Positions 4,971 to 6,228 of a stretch of DNA of 6,228 nucleotides are shown here, in pieces. How positions within the stretch are numbered: the stretch's first letter is position 1; each line of letters starts with the position of its first letter. The notes beneath the pieces were generated by a model that was not told where the DNA came from, made no database searches, and saw nothing but the letters and a program-made list of their open reading frames with translations. A program made the translations under genes and the position numbers. The stretch spans positions 1 through 6,228 of the forward strand of contig JAFPYQ010000052.1 in assembly GCA_017394475.1 (NCBI GenBank), given 5' to 3'. This stretch comes from Oscillospiraceae bacterium (GTDB lineage: Bacteria; Bacillota; Clostridia; Oscillospirales; Ruminococcaceae).

Positions 4971-6228
4971 TCATATAGAAAGCTGGTCGGGGTCGTCCTC
5001 TTCTCTCATGATGAGCCCCGTTATGGGGATGGATCTCGCTGAATAGCGGGAATATTTCTCCAGCTCCTCATCGGGGATGATCCAAACCCTTGAAACTCTG
5101 GCACCCGCTTTGAGGGTCATGCACTGGACGCCCTGGGTGTTCTTGGTGCTCTTGGGATTGATAAGGGCAGTGTTGAACACTATGAGCCTGCCCTTGCCGG
5201 AAAGCACGGCGATGTTCACATTATCCGTTATGGTGAACATGGAGACTATGCGGGACTTGTCACAGTAAGCATTTGCCAGCCTCTTGCGGTTAGTCTTTGT
5301 GGCATAGGATGAAAGGGGTATCTTTGCTATCTTGCCGTTTTCAAAGGCTATGATGAGGTATTCGGAATAATCCGTGGTGGCTACCATGCTGATGACATTC
5401 TCTCCGTCATCAAAGCCCAGCTTGACGGGGACATAGTCGCCCATTGCCGATGCCTTAGTGTCCGGGAATACCGATGCTGTGGTCTTGTAGACCTGTGCCT
5501 TGTCGGAAAAGAACAGCAGCTCTGTTTTATTGGTGGCTTCGGCACGGTATACTATGCTGTCGCCCTCTTTGAGCTTCTGCTCGCTTGCCATCCTGAGGGA
5601 CTGGGGAGTTATCTTCTTGAAATAGCCCTCGCTGGTGTAGAAGATGTTTACGGGATAATCCGGCGTATCATCTTCGGGGATGTCGTCCTCATCATCATCG
5701 GGGAAGCAGAACATGGTGCGCCTGGGCTGTGAATACTTCTTTATCACATCCTTGAGCTCGGATATGATTATCTCATATATCTTGTTCCTGTCGCCCAGTA
5801 TCGCCTCCATCTCGGCGATATCCTTTTCAAGCTGTTCTGTCTCTGATATCCTTTTGAGGATATGCTCGCGGTTGAGGCTGCGCAGCTTTATCTCAGCCAC
5901 ATATTCCGCCTGTATCTCATCTATGCCGAAGCCTATCATAAGGTTCGGTACCACTGCGGATTCTTCCTCGGTCTCACGTACTATCTTTATGGCCTTGTCA
6001 ATATCAAGGAGTATCTTGCTGAGGCCTTTGAGCAGATGCAGCTTCTCTCGCTTCTTCCCCAACTCATAGGAAACGCGCCTTTCCACGCATATACGCCTGA
6101 AAGCCGTCCATTCTTCAAGTATCTCATACACGCCCATTACCTTCGGGTAGCCCGATATGAGGATGTTGAAGTTGCAGGAGAATGTATCCTGCAGGGGAGT
6201 TATGCGGAACAGCTTTTTCATCAGTGCA
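4971..6228 (-). CDS. parC: DNA topoisomerase IV subunit A, 5' end outside window
   Basis: This is the DNA-cleaving A subunit of a type IIA topoisomerase, which unlinks or relaxes chromosomes together with a GyrB/ParE partner. About 418 C-terminal residues are visible. The frame runs through the right edge (ALMKKLFRITPLQDTF), so the Met at 6221 is internal. Counting from that Met, 1-165 is the end of the cleavage core with the tower and coiled-coil arm, including LTPLQDTF-like and ISELKDVIKKYSQPRRT segments. A very acidic linker follows (175-188, mostly Asp/Glu with Pro). The C-terminal beta-pinwheel occupies about 190-395, with repeated blades such as GYFKKIT, GKIAKIPLSSY and GRLIVFNTALI. No QRRGGKG-type GyrA box is seen in the pinwheel; the closest place reads TKTNRKRLANAY. 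That favours ParC over GyrA. The active-site Tyr lies upstream and cannot be checked. The ending is DDPDQLSI, stop TGA at 4971-4973, just before the hairpin. Confidence 0.9.
   Translation of the reverse strand, partial: ALMKKLFRITPLQDTFSCNFNILISGYPKVMGVYEILEEWTAFRRICVERRVSYELGKKREKLHLLKGLSKILLDIDKAIKIVRETEEESAVVPNLMIGFGIDEIQAEYVAEIKLRSLNREHILKRISETEQLEKDIAEMEAILGDRNKIYEIIISELKDVIKKYSQPRRTMFCFPDDDEDDIPEDDTPDYPVNIFYTSEGYFKKITPQSLRMASEQKLKEGDSIVYRAEATNKTELLFFSDKAQVYKTTASVFPDTKASAMGDYVPVKLGFDDGENVISMVATTDYSEYLIIAFENGKIAKIPLSSYATKTNRKRLANAYCDKSRIVSMFTITDNVNIAVLSGKGRLIVFNTALINPKSTKNTQGVQCMTLKAGARVSRVWIIPDEELEKYSRYSARSIPITGLIMREEDDPDQLSI

Noticed and set aside
4450..5046. A 198-codon open frame on the + strand across coaW and the end of the topoisomerase gene.
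   Set aside because: It runs opposite two well-supported genes and through the hairpin between them, has no domain-like sequence, and is a shadow frame.
6219..6221. ATG at 6221 as the true start of the topoisomerase subunit.
   Set aside because: The frame stays open to the window edge, and the sequence there (ALMKKLFRITPLQDTF) matches the middle of GyrA/ParC proteins, so the gene is cut by the window.
1..6228. CRISPR array, transposon ends, tRNA or phage-defence genes.
   Set aside because: No spaced direct repeats, terminal inverted repeats with a transposase, cloverleaf-like sequence or defence-type domains were seen on either strand.

Overview
The window looks like chromosome from a gut or rumen Firmicute of the class Clostridia, most like Ruminococcus or a relative. 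This is inferred from protein style (intracellular GH51 arabinofuranosidase, DUF6171-type small Cys protein, clostridial topoisomerase A subunit), A/G-rich Shine-Dalgarno sites and codon use; no rRNA or tRNA is present to confirm it. I see no mobile element, CRISPR array, integrase or other sign of recent transfer. Base composition looks even, and the genes are closely packed.

Left part (1-2841). The C-terminal tail of a membrane protein enters from the left on the + strand and ends at 94. It converges on an AraC-family regulator on the - strand (133-909). That regulator is divergent from a GH51 alpha-L-arabinofuranosidase on the + strand (1079-2557). The roughly 170-base gap between them holds two credible promoters whose -35 boxes overlap, an 8-base inverted repeat that could be an operator, and an mRNA leader of about 80 bases. 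The arabinofuranosidase stop overlaps the GTG start of a small Cys-rich protein of the DUF6171 type (2554-2808). A textbook intrinsic terminator follows at 2815-2841. This reads as a locally regulated two-gene unit for breaking down imported arabinose-containing oligosaccharides.

Right part (2840-6228). Three genes run on the - strand: a 5'-truncated type IIA topoisomerase A subunit (topoisomerase IV ParC type, running off the right edge), a type II pantothenate kinase (coaW), and a CNNM/CorC-HlyC membrane protein with CBS domains. A long imperfect GC-rich hairpin lies directly after the topoisomerase stop. coaW and the CorC-like gene overlap as ATGA, which implies translational coupling. These look like housekeeping functions (chromosome decatenation, coenzyme A synthesis, Mg2+ or other ion handling) rather than one pathway.

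I find no convincing undescribed multi-gene system. The points most worth a second look are the back-to-back promoter and candidate operator of the AraC/GH51 pair, the small Cys protein coupled to the glycosidase, and the choice of a type II pantothenate kinase.
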